From Hansfordia pulvinata (taxonomy: Eukaryota > Ascomycota > Sordariomycetes > Xylariales): a stretch of 64,000 bases of DNA. This document shows positions 1 through 10,453 of the stretch, one piece after another (the first letter of the stretch is position 1; the number at the start of each line of letters is the position of its first letter). The DNA lies in the NCBI GenBank assembly GCA_006538405.1, contig BJKQ01000005.1, forward strand, positions 1,178,001 through 1,242,000. The letters run 5' to 3'. The notes below the pieces were generated by a model. That model did no database searches and was not told the DNA's origin. It saw nothing but the letters and a program-made list of their open reading frames with translations. The position numbers and the translations under genes are program-made.

Positions 1-1000
1 ATTGTTCAGCAGGGCGGCTAGTCGTCCCGCGCAGTGGGGAGCGAGATGTGGAATCTTCCCCGCGATGTTAGCCCCCGATGCTGGCTTTCCGGGCACGCCC
101 CGTTGTGCGCGCCCTGCAACCAGATCAAAGCGATAGACAAGGCTTCGCATTCTACTGCCTCTATCGGCTCTCGATCCATCCGGAACCACGAGGGCCAAAG
201 GGCGCCGCAAGCAAAACGATCAGGAGCCGGGCTGGGGACCTTGCAAACCGCGATCCAGCCACGGACGAGGAGGCTTCCTCCGCATACGGCAATATATCCC
301 AGACCAGGCGGGCCGCGGGACCTGGACGCTCCGGCACTAACGCGAGATCCAGCACGCCAACCCTTTCCCGATCCCGAGAGGTATACTTCCAAGCCATGAT
401 GGCCCAGGGGCTGCTGAGCACGTTGTCAGACTATAGCTCTGCCCTACGTGCGGAGTATACGGGCCCCCAGGTCAACTACTATCGTGGCCAGGATCAAAGG
501 TTTGGAATCACCGGGCTTGGCTCGCCAGGGGCCAACTTACCGCCTATCCTGTCGCCTGCGAACTGACAGTGGACACTGGCTGATCGGCAATGGCGCACTG
601 ATGGTGGTGTGCGCGGGGTGCTCTTGGCCAGTGCAGCAAATACGAGCCATTGCCTACTGCCTTATCTCCTGTGTGACTATGAGTACATTGAATATTGGCG
701 GACACGCCAAGGCAGAACTTCAACGTAGCACTCGGTGGCTGTGAAATGGGTAGGCAGAGGGTGCTGTTCTTAGCCTGTGTCGGCGACAATCTGGCCCGGA
801 ACCAAATCTGACAGGAAATGGAAAAGAAAAAAAGAGGTCAATATGGTCTGAGGTCGAGACCTAAGATCTCCGCTACTCTATCTAATACTCTCTGAACAGG
901 CCACAACCTTTGATTCGACTGAATCCGTGTGTTCAACGTCAGTCCCTTGACCGCTTTTCATATCAGTTGGCGACTTTCTGAACGATCACGCCGCCATTGC
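1..1000. other. Window edge, no supported gene
   Basis: No reading frame here shows a recognisable domain or a convincing intron pattern. Overlapping open frames occur on both strands between about 20 and 790, which is expected in GC-rich DNA. The last few hundred bases are the 3' flank of the leftward permease gene whose stop codon lies at 1001-1003. Confidence 0.5.
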
Positions 1001-2524
1001 CTAGCTGTCTTTTGATTCCAGCCCGTCCACATATGCCAGCAACTTTGTGCGGCGCACCAGCATGTTGTGGAAGCTCTGGCGTCTCTGGGACTCGGCCAGA
1101 TTTTGCCCCGTGATCAGACTCATCATGAGGAACGACTCGATAATGCTGGGCGGTACATTGCACAGTAACTGGCCCGTTTCGGTCCAGTGCATAGCGCTCG
1201 CTCCCACCAGCAGCCCCACGATCAGAAGCACGCCGGCCACAGTCATGAGCTCGTGGGCGCACACGCGGCCCACGGCCGAGGAGACGCGATGGCTCAGTGT
1301 CCTGGCTTCGACGTGCTCCTTGGACGGATCCTCGAGGCCAACACACGCAAGCATAGCAGCATCCTCCTGACCAACCAGGCCAAATGCGTCGGCCTCGTAA
1401 CCACCTTCTCGTGCTTGAACGTTCATCAGAACAAAGGCGTCATTGAGCCCAACCAGCCCCGCGTACGTCCCGATGAGCAGCCACCAGTTGTCGTCGAATC
1501 GCATGACGGGCCCAATGGCCACCCACGCGACGACCACGGCAGCCAGAAACGCCATCCCCGCCAGCGCTCCAACCACGTCGGCGTAGAAGAAGATGGCTCG
1601 CTGGACCTTGCCTACCTTGGGGGGCGGCACGGTCGCCGTCGCATTCGGCTCAGAGTCCCCCGTCAGGCGCCGCAGTCGACGCTCCACCCGGGCGTCCGCG
1701 GCAAGGACAGCGGCCAGGCACCGGCTCATGTACCCTTCGTGGCGCTCGCGCAGGTTGGCAACAAAGGCAAAGACGAAAACCATAAGCGCTGACGTCGCCG
1801 AGTTGATGTACAGCTGCCACTGGTCGGACCACCCGCTGGAAGGGCCGAAGCTGAGCCATACGGCGATCCCGGCCCAGTACAGCACTGCAACAATGATGTG
1901 GCCCATCGCGCGCGACACCACAACAGTGACGCGTTCGACGACGGTCTGGGATGGAAGCTCGAGCGCCGCGGCAGGGGGCCCAGCTTCGGCGGCATGGTCA
2001 CCATGCGACAGCAGGGTCTTATCCTGACTATCATGGCGCCGAATCCCGATCCGATCGTTGGTCTGTACCTGCCGGAGCATTCTCATGTTGCTAGCCGCCC
2101 GCGAGCGCAGGCACGCAGACGCCTTCACAAAGTGGACGTAGCCGTTGAGTTGCTGCCGCATGAGCAGCGAGTCGAACATGTAGCTAAAGATGGCCTGCAC
2201 GTTGGAGACCATGATGGCCCACAAGGGCGCACTGGCGTAGGGGATGCCAAGAAACGCCCACACGAGCAGCGCGGTCACCACCGCGAGGAACACAGGCTCA
2301 GAGCCAGAGGCCGCGGTCACGCGGTCGAGCGCGCGATCCAGCAGACGTGGTTTGGCCTCCACAAAGGGCTGTCCAGCTTCTTGGCCGTGGTCCTGGAAAT
2401 GTACCCCGTGGCCGCTATTTGCGAGGCCGGCCTTTTCGTCGCATTCGGCCGCTTGCGTGGGAGCGATGCCTTCGATGGTACCCCTGACACCGAAAGATCG
2501 CAGAGCAGATATGAGGCGGTCCAT
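1001..2524 (-). CDS. fet4: FET4-like low-affinity iron/zinc permease
   Basis: Predicted 507-residue polytopic membrane protein of the low-affinity iron permease family (Fet4), which in yeasts imports ferrous iron and other divalent metals across the plasma membrane. Visible evidence: a hydrophobic pair after about residue 80 ending in the family-like stretch LWAIMVSNVQAIFSYMFDSL, a second block with QLYINSATSALMVFVFAF followed by a charged RERHEGY loop, and a third block with WLLIGTYAGLVGLNDAFVLMN, all typical of fungal Fet4. The length is close to the roughly 550 residues of yeast Fet4. The frame stays open to 2560, but only TTG lies there; the first ATG is at 2522-2524. A pyrimidine-rich stretch ending in an AG lies just upstream, so a further 5' exon is possible. 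The gene is single-exon as drawn. The 5' ends of this gene and the orphan membrane-protein gene at 4718 face each other across about 2.2 kb. Confidence 0.85.
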   Translation of the reverse strand: MDRLISALRSFGVRGTIEGIAPTQAAECDEKAGLANSGHGVHFQDHGQEAGQPFVEAKPRLLDRALDRVTAASGSEPVFLAVVTALLVWAFLGIPYASAPLWAIMVSNVQAIFSYMFDSLLMRQQLNGYVHFVKASACLRSRAASNMRMLRQVQTNDRIGIRRHDSQDKTLLSHGDHAAEAGPPAAALELPSQTVVERVTVVVSRAMGHIIVAVLYWAGIAVWLSFGPSSGWSDQWQLYINSATSALMVFVFAFVANLRERHEGYMSRCLAAVLAADARVERRLRRLTGDSEPNATATVPPPKVGKVQRAIFFYADVVGALAGMAFLAAVVVAWVAIGPVMRFDDNWWLLIGTYAGLVGLNDAFVLMNVQAREGGYEADAFGLVGQEDAAMLACVGLEDPSKEHVEARTLSHRVSSAVGRVCAHELMTVAGVLLIVGLLVGASAMHWTETGQLLCNVPPSIIESFLMMSLITGQNLAESQRRQSFHNMLVRRTKLLAYVDGLESKDS

Positions 2525-4717
2525 CTTGCAGAGTTGTAAGCGCGTGCCCGGCCAGAACAATGCAGATGCTTGTCATCGAGCGAATGTCTGCTTCTCAGAA
2601 CCTCAAACGATACACACTAGATTCATATCAGCCATCCGGCTCAGTCAAATGGAACTCCAAGGCTTACCTGCTCTTATGTGGGCCAGATCTCGCTCGGGGC
2701 TGGGAATAATAGACATGGGCATGGGTATGGGCGTCGTTGTCGGCTTGGGCCCGTCATCGAGGGGGTCCTGGAGGCTGAGAGCGAGCGTGGTTGCAGTTGA
2801 GCACTCTGCTTAGCGAATGGCAGTGTATTGCAAGAGAGGTATACAGGCTGAAACGATAGGATATGGTACTGAAACTCCGAGGCGCGTTGAATACTGGACT
2901 TAATGTATTGTTGTCTGTCAGTGGCAAATGAAATCCCTCATCTTTCACTCCTCTGCGATAGGAGTAATGTCGCTTCGCGAAATATACATGTTTGTGGAAT
3001 GACTGGAGCAGTTGTCTGCTTTTGGGTGAGCCCACTCGTATACCCGGACGGGTCGGGACTGTGAAAGCGAGGCCGCAAAATGGGGCACAATGGACGGAGC
3101 CCGGGTGATGTGGCTATAGACAAGCTTTTCTGCCATGCAAAACTCTAAACCTCGCTTGAAGGTGCGCTGCATGCTTAGTCTCCCGCGAGATGCCGACCAG
3201 GATTCGGCCGAGAGCCTGGAGGAGAGACGACTTCCTCGGCCGGTAGGGCTTGGCAACTTCTTTGATCGGACGATGAAAGCACCCTGGATAGCGCTTGTGT
3301 TCGACGTCGGCGGCGTGATGACTGGGCTCGGCTCGGCTCGGCTCGCTCAGGCACGCTCAGAAGTAGTAGAGACTCCGGGAAAACTGGACTGTCGGTAACG
3401 TCAAAGAGCAATGGATCGTTTGTCGCGTCATGAATGAGTTCTAGTACGCGAGCCAGCGACGGCCAACTGTGTAGCACTTTTGGAAATGAGCGGAGTGGTC
3501 AGATAAAAGGGGAAATGGGTGTCGATGTTGGAGAACGGAGAGTCTCCCGGTCGGTTCAGCCGGACTGAACCCGTGTGAAGTTACCAAGTTACCTCCCTCT
3601 TGCATCAATCGAAGGTCGCGCCTTCCTCAGGCTGATCAGTGGCCAGCCGGAGCAGTCACGCGAAATAATTGCACTACACTCTTTATTTCGACTGCCTCTC
3701 TTCCGCCTTTGGCAATGGAATCCCAAGACCTGAAATGCTTGTGGATTTTCATTGTGTTATTTTCTTATGTTTACGGGACCCGGGGAGGGAGCGAGTTCCA
3801 GCAGGGACGGGAAACCGCCTAGGAACACCATCTGTGCATGTACGGCGAACCAATCGTCGAAATTGATCACAGCCGCGATGACCGCCAGGAATGGAGGACG
3901 GAAAGGGGTAAGAAGCACACCACCAAAATGGACTGACATTCGGCACTCTCGTCGGCCGTTGGCAGTGCCCGCTTTGCCGGGACGTTGGCCGCAGCGGCGT
4001 TTCCGTTGTCTCGCACGCAGTACGCGTGTGGAAGCTGAGACGCGATAGTGCGCATTCAGGCCAGTGCCAGGCAGAACCGCAGTCGGCGGCCAACATGGAC
4101 CACACTTTTACCGGCCCAGGCAGGAGCCGGCAGACCTGGGCTGTACGGATAGCAAAGACCGTGATCAACCCGGGGTGGTTAATGCCCCTGGTCGGGTTGA
4201 CTTGTTGAGGCAATAGACTAACAACGGCTAAGTCGGCATTCGAACCACCTCCGTCATCTCGGGCGCAGCTCGGGTTTCTGGTCTGCGGAACCGGGCCACC
4301 ACGTCGTTGTGGGGTGAAAAGACCCTCTCTGCACGAGTCAGATCTGTTACCCGCATCCTATCTCCTATCCTGCTCGCGAGGTCTTGCTCCCAGGTGTCAG
4401 TCCCGTCACGTCACTCGGCAAGTTGCATAGGTAGGCGTAGCATGTACGGTCCACTCGGGTGCTTTTCGCGCCCTGGCTGCTGTCTACGTGCCCTTAATCA
4501 CCCTTCTCTTCCTCGTCTGTAGCATCATTTTCTCGATTATCCACACTCCGACAGACGCGTCAGCCGGCCTGTGCCTAGCGATACAGCGCTGCTTAGCTCA
4601 GTCTTTTCCTCCGCCACATGGCACCTTGCCGACAATCTCCTCAGGCTGTCTTATTCAAGTACCATCAGCTAAATCCGATGCTCACCGAACTCTAATCTTG
4701 GAAAAGGGCTGCTGCTC
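2525..4717. other. Shared intergenic region between two divergent membrane-protein genes
   Basis: About 2.2 kb without a supportable gene, lying between the 5' ends of the permease and the orphan membrane protein, so it must hold both promoters. It contains a short CTCGG-type reiteration near 3327-3350. I could not assign any specific regulatory site. Confidence 0.5.
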
Positions 4718-6175
4718 ATGGCGGATGGCGGTGGAATGGACCAGCAGGCTCGCTCGGTGGGCACCAGTGTCCCCTCAGCTAGCCTGGAGAGTTGGGAAGC
4801 TGTGACAGCAGAGTCGGATCCGGCCGGCGTCCCCAGTCACCACATTCCCATATATGAGGCCTCGCTTGACGGCATCCTCTTTGTGCCCGATGGCAAGAAG
4901 CCTCATCACTACCGTGTTGGCATCCCCACACGCCTCCGGAACAACCTGCTCATGGCAGTGGGATTCCTGGAACTCGCGAACGCCGGCGATTTCGCCGCCA
5001 ATGTCTGGAATCAGGTGCCCCCTCCCAAATACGCCGTGGCCCTCATGGTGGTTGGAGGCACTGGCGCCCTCAGCATCATCTATTTCGCCATCCGCGACGC
5101 CCTGCTGAGCTGGCACAATGTGCGTGGGCTCGGGGCTGAGCGTCGATATCTCGAGACGGAAAGGGCTCAGCAGCAACACGACAGGCCCATGGTCGCATCT
5201 ATTGACTGCCTTCTGGGCATAAACTACCGCGAGCTGGGCACGGAGGCCGTGGATCGGGTCAGCATGGACATATTGCTGAGCGTCGGGGCGTTGCTGGTTG
5301 GCGTGGGCACGTTCATGGCCATCGGCGGCGCCGATCGCGCCGTGTTCGACGCCAGCAACCTGATGTCCGGGTATATTGGCAACGCCCCCTGTGCCATGTT
5401 CAGTCTGGTCAACCTGCTGTGGTCTTGCTACATCTATCTCCGAGCCCGCCGCCACAGCGCAGCTGCGTCGACCGAGTTGGAGCAGCACCCGGAGGTGAGA
5501 CGGATGCTCGAGAGGCGCAAGTTGAGCGTGCAGGTCCACGCAATCCTGAACGGCGTCACAGGTGCCGTCGCCGGCGCAGCGTCTGTCCTGACCTCGACGC
5601 GGTGGTGGGCCTACATCATCTTGGCCCCGTGTATCATCATCACCATCCTCGTCAACTGGCTCTGGCGGCATCGTGTCGGGTATGAGAGACCCATTGTGCA
5701 CCAGGTGACGTATTTCAACAAAGATGATCTCGTGTCGGAGTTGCGACACATACAGACTTGTCAAGGGCTCCTTTGCTCCGCGGAACCAGCCTCGCGCGTC
5801 TTGCTGGCCGACTCGACCTCCCTTGTCTGCGTCATCGACTTTATCGCCGCCTACCAGCTGTTCGAGGACTTTTGCGACCGCGTTTTACGAGATGAGGCTT
5901 TGGTCGTCGCCCTTTTCGCAGACGACAACGGCCCCAAGAAGATCAGCGTGCAGACCTTCTCGCCGGTGGAGAACAACAGGATCGAGGTTGAAGTGGAGTC
6001 CAAGCTCGTCAGCATTGGGGTCAGACTTATCGATGATCTGGCACCACGGGCCCTCATGTACCAAGCGAGTTATCTTCTGGAAGCACTGGGGTGCTTTATG
6101 TGCAACAAGCTGGAGGCGGGGCACGAGCTGAGAGAGAAGCCCGATGGCGAGAAGATCTCAGCAAGGCAGGTTTGA
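4718..6175 (+). CDS. Fungal multi-pass membrane protein of unknown function
   Basis: Single-exon gene for a 485-residue protein; the ATG at 4718 is the first in frame and the stop is at 6173-6175. It has five or six hydrophobic segments: near residues 70-85 and 110-130, a pair including ILLSVGALLVGVGTFMAIGG, one near 230-245 ending in LLWSCYIYLRA, and one near 290-320 (WWAYIILAPCIIITILVNWLW). A hydrophilic C-terminal part of about 160 residues follows, containing a segment like VSIGVRLIDDLAPRALMYQA. I recognise the overall look of fungal proteins annotated only as integral membrane proteins, but know no function and see no catalytic motif. It is divergent from the Fet4-like gene, so a shared promoter region and a link to metal physiology are possible, but that is inference from position alone. 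Confidence 0.8.
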   Translation: MADGGGMDQQARSVGTSVPSASLESWEAVTAESDPAGVPSHHIPIYEASLDGILFVPDGKKPHHYRVGIPTRLRNNLLMAVGFLELANAGDFAANVWNQVPPPKYAVALMVVGGTGALSIIYFAIRDALLSWHNVRGLGAERRYLETERAQQQHDRPMVASIDCLLGINYRELGTEAVDRVSMDILLSVGALLVGVGTFMAIGGADRAVFDASNLMSGYIGNAPCAMFSLVNLLWSCYIYLRARRHSAAASTELEQHPEVRRMLERRKLSVQVHAILNGVTGAVAGAASVLTSTRWWAYIILAPCIIITILVNWLWRHRVGYERPIVHQVTYFNKDDLVSELRHIQTCQGLLCSAEPASRVLLADSTSLVCVIDFIAAYQLFEDFCDRVLRDEALVVALFADDNGPKKISVQTFSPVENNRIEVEVESKLVSIGVRLIDDLAPRALMYQASYLLEALGCFMCNKLEAGHELREKPDGEKISARQV

Positions 6176-7014
6176 TCCACACAGCCCTTCCGCTTGGCTG
6201 GGGCTTGCCATTAGAGGCTCGCTCACAAATGCAGAAGTTCCAATATTCAAGGGTCACCAGAGCCGACGTCAACAATGAAAAAAGCAAATCAGAGGAGCCT
6301 CACCGATTTAAATCAGTGCATGTCTGGGAGGCGACGATACTGGCGAGTGAAGCGTGCGGCTTCGAATATGCCATTGTACATATTCCTACCTTCCGGCCTT
6401 TACGACCCGCGCCCACCGTAGTGTAAAAAGGGTCTCCCAGAAGAGGCCTTTTTGACCTTGGAACACCTGGAATCTGGTGAAAGCAAGGTACGATGGGAGC
6501 GCCTCGATGCGCAAGTCAAAGCCTCCCGCTGTTTTCATTCGTCATCATAGCAGAGACGGTCGTTGCAAACAGAAGGAACAAACGAGCCGGCGTGGCCGCG
6601 CCTACCTTCCAAAGCATTGAATGCAATGTAACATCCGCATCGGCTCGCGGGCGACTCTGCATTTTGGACGCCCTTCCGTTCTTCCTCGCCAGTCTCCCCA
6701 ACAACCACCGTTCTAAACAAGACAAAGACGCCTGGCACTCGGGCTTGACGCGCTGTCGTTGTGCACTGCCTTGCTGGATGCATATGAATGGTCGGGATAC
6801 GCGCCCAAATCACTTGGCTCTTCCCGTCTACACCTTTTCTCCCCCTGCCACACCTACCTGCGGGCTACCATTTGTGACCTTGCTTTTCTAAGGGCTTCGT
6901 CGTCGCGTCGTCGCTTTCCTATTCCTGACCCCACAAACCCCCGGCACCGCCCTTGAGGGTTTGACTCAGTTCAGGACCGTTCACGTCGCCACTGAGATAG
7001 GCGTGGGCATCGAC
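6176..7014. other. Intergenic, no supported gene
   Basis: 3' flank of the orphan membrane gene and 5' flank of the small spliced gene starting at 7015. CT-rich stretches near 6830-6860 and 6900-6930 look like a promoter-proximal leader. No other feature was seen. Confidence 0.5.
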
Positions 7015-8008
7015 ATGGATCGCGACGAGCGCAACAAGCTCTTGAAGGCGATCAGCGAAGAAGAGTTCAAACTGAGTGAGTAACCAAACATCCAATCATG
7101 GGCGCTTACCATCCATAACATTCGCGAGCCCACATATCCTCGAATCGGAGCACTAACCATTCCCACGAAGACGCCTTGACCGAAAGAGAGCGGGTAGACA
7201 AAACGATCTGGACAAAAGCAGTGATAGCCAAAGAGCAGTCCAATGACCGCCTGTGCGAACTATACAAGCAGTTGGCGGCGGACTGTCGGAACTCCGACCG
7301 CGCGGCCTCGTTGGGTACCAGCATGCTTCGGGACAACGCTTTGTCGCCAGAGTCCTTCACTCAGACCCAGCCCGTTCCTATGGAGTCGATCTTCAAACCT
7401 GCGCGGCCATCGACCCCCAGAGAGAACATGACACCGCCCGCGACCCTGCATAACGACTGGAACTCTCTTGGCACAAGTTCTGTTGCGACCTCGGCGCCGA
7501 GCACTCACAACCACTCAGCTTTTACCAACCCGGCGTTGGCTTCAGGTATGTGAAACTTCCTTCTTGATTGTGATAGATGAGTGTGAACTGACCCTCAGTG
7601 GAAGGAGACGAAAAAGCCGATCGGCCGAAAACCGTGCATCAGAACCGCCTATCCATTAACAACGGGGTCGTCTTGTCCTTTAGCCCGGCTCGCACCGATT
7701 CGACAGGTGATATTCACGAAGAGATACCGGCAAGAATGAATGTCAAGACCGAGTCGGTCAAGCCTAGCTTGAGCAAAGAGCCAAAGGAGGGCCAAAAAAA
7801 GACAGTTAGGATGGAGCTGGAAATGGACATCGACGATGATGGAGACAATGTTTCAGAATACAGCGACGGAGACAATGCCAGTGCCGCAGGAGGAGGCCGC
7901 AAGGCGTTGGGTGATGTGACGGAATCCCAGAATATCCGGCCCAGTCGTCGTCGCTCAGCCGCCACCAACTACGATACGAAGGCTTACTTCCGGAAGCTTG
8001 GGGTCTGA
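7015..8008 (+). CDS. Orphan acidic, probably nuclear protein (three exons)
   Basis: Inferred exons 7015-7075, 7171-7545 and 7599-8008 give an uninterrupted 281-residue protein; both introns have GTGAGT or GTATGT donors and AG acceptors, and the phases match. The first 60 residues are charged and helical in character (MDRDERNKLLKAISEEEFKL, then alternating acidic and basic residues). The middle is Ser/Thr/Pro/Asn-rich and likely disordered, and residues about 215-240 form an acidic patch (LEMDIDDDGDN). The C terminus is basic with a conserved-looking end, ATNYDTKAYFRKLGV, preceded by an RPSRRRS cluster that could act as a nuclear localisation signal. I do not recognise the family. The short conserved head and tail around a disordered middle suggest a scaffold or chromatin/kinetochore-type adaptor, but that is a guess. 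Further 5' exons cannot be excluded. It is tail-to-tail with the F-box gene. Confidence 0.7.
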
Positions 8009-8400
8009 GAAATCGAGAAGAGATGTGCACTGCTTCGCTGTGGCTTTTTGCTTCAGGTTCGCGCGCTGATCTTTCGATTAGGGGGTTTCGTGGGTTACTT
8101 TGGCTCTTGGCTTCCTGTGCAGTACGAGCCGTGCAGGGAGCATGGGTCAATGTCGGCGCTGAAAGGAGTTAGGAGCATGTGATGTACTTGATGGACAGGA
8201 GATTTGCAGGAGCTTAGAGGATGTAAGAGCGAGCGATCATGAAATTTTCTGAGTGCAAGGGACGATCATGAAATTTTCTGAGTGCAAGGGAGATCAGGTG
8301 ACTGCCTCTTAAGTTCTCAGCTCAATGATCAGTGTCGCCAGAGGCAGACTGTATTCTATTGCTGTGTCTAGCTCTAACTCTACGTGTTGTTGATAAGCCC
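8009..8400. other. Short intergenic spacer between convergent genes
   Basis: 392 bp separating the 3' ends of the orphan acidic gene and the F-box gene. It must hold both polyadenylation regions and includes the 29-bp tandem duplication listed separately. Confidence 0.6.
8234..8291. repeat. Perfect 29-bp tandem duplication
   Basis: The unit beginning CGATCATGAAATTTTCTGAG occurs twice head-to-tail (8234-8262 and 8263-8291) with no mismatch. It lies between two convergent 3' ends. Perfect identity implies a recent slippage-type duplication or an assembly duplication. Confidence 0.95.
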
Positions 8401-10453
8401 TCAGTCGCCGTTGCCATAACTGCGTACGCGGCTGAAGAGGAAAGGCTTGTCGTTCTTGAGGCCGAACTCAGCCCAGTCGTCAGTCAGCTTGTTGTAGCTC
8501 CAGAAGCCCTGCCACGACAGTTTGTTGTTGCGCGGCGCCGTGGCGGCGCGCCCCGCGCTGCGCAGCGCCATCTCCATTCGGTACATGTACTTGGGGCCGA
8601 CCCCCTCCGTCTCGATGACGAGGTCGCTCTCGGCGTCGGTGACGACGGGCTTGCCAGCGCCGCTGTCGTCGCCCTCTCCTTCCTGCAGGTGCTGCTGCAG
8701 GCTGCCCATGCGCCAGCGCCCGCGCAGGGCGCCAGCGACGACGGCGGAGGGGAGATGGGCGCTATGTTGGTGGTGAGCGTTGTTCTGCTGGCGAGAAGAG
8801 GAGCCGGAGGAGCCAGCGGCGGCGGCCCTGCCGCCGCCCGCCTGGCGGTGCAGGGCGACGTTGTCGCGGGTCAGGTGGTGGACGACGTGGGCGGGCTCGT
8901 CGACGGTCAGCAGGGACAGGGCGGTGCCGTCGCGGAAGAGGCGCAGGTAGCGGTAGTAGGTGACGATGTGCACGGGGGAGCCCCAGGTGATGGCGCTGGA
9001 CCCGTGGCCCCCCTGTCCGTCGCCCATGCCCACCCCGCCGGAGCGGATGTAGTTGACGGTGCTGATGTAGCAGCCGTTGAAGCGGACGCGGGGCCGCCGC
9101 CGGAACATGGCCTGCCAGGACCCCGCGTACGCGGCGCTGTGCAGCAGCGCGTCGGTGGCCGCGCGGGCCGCCAGGCGGCGCTGCGCGAGCAGGCCCTCGC
9201 GCGTGGTGGGCAGGTCGTCGAGGAAGGCCTGCCGCGCCGCCGCCGCCGGCGACATGGCGGGTGAGTGTTCGTCCTCGTCCTCGTCGCCGTCCCGGTGGTC
9301 CGTCGCCGCCGCCGTCTGCGCCAGCTCGGCCGCGAGGAGGAACTCGGGCTCCTGGCCCAGGGGCAGCGGGTCGCCGAGCAGGTCGACGGCCCAGTGGCGG
9401 TGCATGCCGGCGAAGCCGAACTCGGGGCCGAGGCAGACGCGGCGCCAGATGTGGCGGTCCTCGGTGGCGACGAGGTGGGCGAGGCGGCGGCAGACGCGGG
9501 ACAGGCGGGCGAAGTCGCCGACGTCGGCGACGGCCACGTCGCGCAGGACGTGCGCCAGCAGCTCGTCGGGCAGGGACGCCAGGGGGCAGGGCGGCGCCGG
9601 GTCGCCCTCGATCTCGGGCGGGGGCGGCTCGATCCGGCTGCCCGCGAAGCTGGCTATCAGCTCCGCCATGGTCGGCTCCGGCTGGGTGTCCGGGTCCGCC
9701 GGGGCTTGTTGCTGCTGCTGCTGCTGCTGCTGCTTCTGCGGTTCCTGCTGTTGCGGTGGCTGAGGGGGTTCATGCTGTTGCTTCTGCTTCTGCTTGTCCT
9801 TCTGCTTCTGCTTCTTGTCATCATTTCTTGACTCCCCTACCGCTGCTGCTGGCGGGAAGGCTGGTGATGATGATGATGTGGGAGCGGTGGTAGGCTGCGC
9901 CTGAGGGGGCTTCCTCCGCCACACGTCGGCAAAGTGCTTGTACTTGTACTCCTGGTCGACGCGGTCGTCCATGCGGAACGCCTTGCGGTAGAGGTCGAGG
10001 CTGTCGCCCAGACGGCCCGAGGCCTCCTTCTCGACGGCGCGCTCGTAGTAGTCGATGGCGGCCATGGGCTTCTGAGGCTGGGCGTGCTGCTGGGCCCCGT
10101 CCTCTCCCACGCTGTCGAGGCGGTGGCCCCCGCCGCCGCCGCCGCCGTCGGGGCCGGCTCGTCAAAGGACCGGGCGGGCGCGTAGTCCTCGTCGTGCTCC
10201 TCGCCGTGCGGGTGCGAGGCGACCATGCCGGCGCCGCTATTCCGCGACGGCCGCTTCCTGTGGGCGGCGTGGGGCGCCGCGGAGTGCGCCGTCGGCGGGG
10301 GGCCCCGGCTTGCTGCCCGGGGCCGTCGGACGAAGAGGAGGAGGCGGCCGGGCCGGGCCGGGTCCGGCGGGCGGAGACCTCGGCCCTCCATTGGGCGCGG
10401 AAGCTCTCGAGCTCCGACTGGATGCCCGAGTCGGGCGGTTGCTGCTGTTGCAT
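8401..10453 (-). CDS. Pof7/Hrt3/FBXO9-type F-box protein, 5' part frameshifted
   Basis: Predicted SCF ubiquitin-ligase substrate adaptor. The family has a TPR-like N-terminal helix pair, an F-box that binds Skp1, and a C-terminal conserved domain. Visible: AIDYYERAVEKEASGRLGDS (TPR-like), a long Gln/Lys-rich linker with a nine-Gln run, the F-box LPDELLAHVLRDVAV, then RPRVRFNGCYISTVNYIR and TYYRYLRLFRDGTALSLLT, which are hallmarks of Hrt3/FBXO9. The downstream frame is open only to 10110, with no ATG at its 5' end. A family-like start (ESFRAQWRAEVSAR) lies in another frame with ATG at 10451-10453, and a third frame carries the segment between. Adding one base in the G-run at 10297-10302 and one in the C-run at 10127-10131 would join all three into about 684 residues. 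I judge these to be sequence errors rather than decay. Identity is high confidence, the 5' structure moderate. Confidence 0.85.

Noticed and set aside
2525..2560. Longer N terminus for the FET4-like gene beginning at 2560
   Set aside because: The codon there is TTG; the first ATG in frame is at 2522-2524.
4200..4290. tRNA-like T-loop word (GGTTCGAA on the minus strand)
   Set aside because: No acceptor stem or anticodon arm could be paired around it.
4775..5764. 329-codon open frame antisense to the orphan membrane protein
   Set aside because: His/Asp/Gly-rich translation with no membrane or domain pattern, while the sense strand encodes clear membrane helices.
8332..9264. Long open frame on the + strand opposite the F-box gene
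   Set aside because: It is antisense to a conserved, motif-rich coding sequence; GC-rich third positions keep the opposite strand free of stops.
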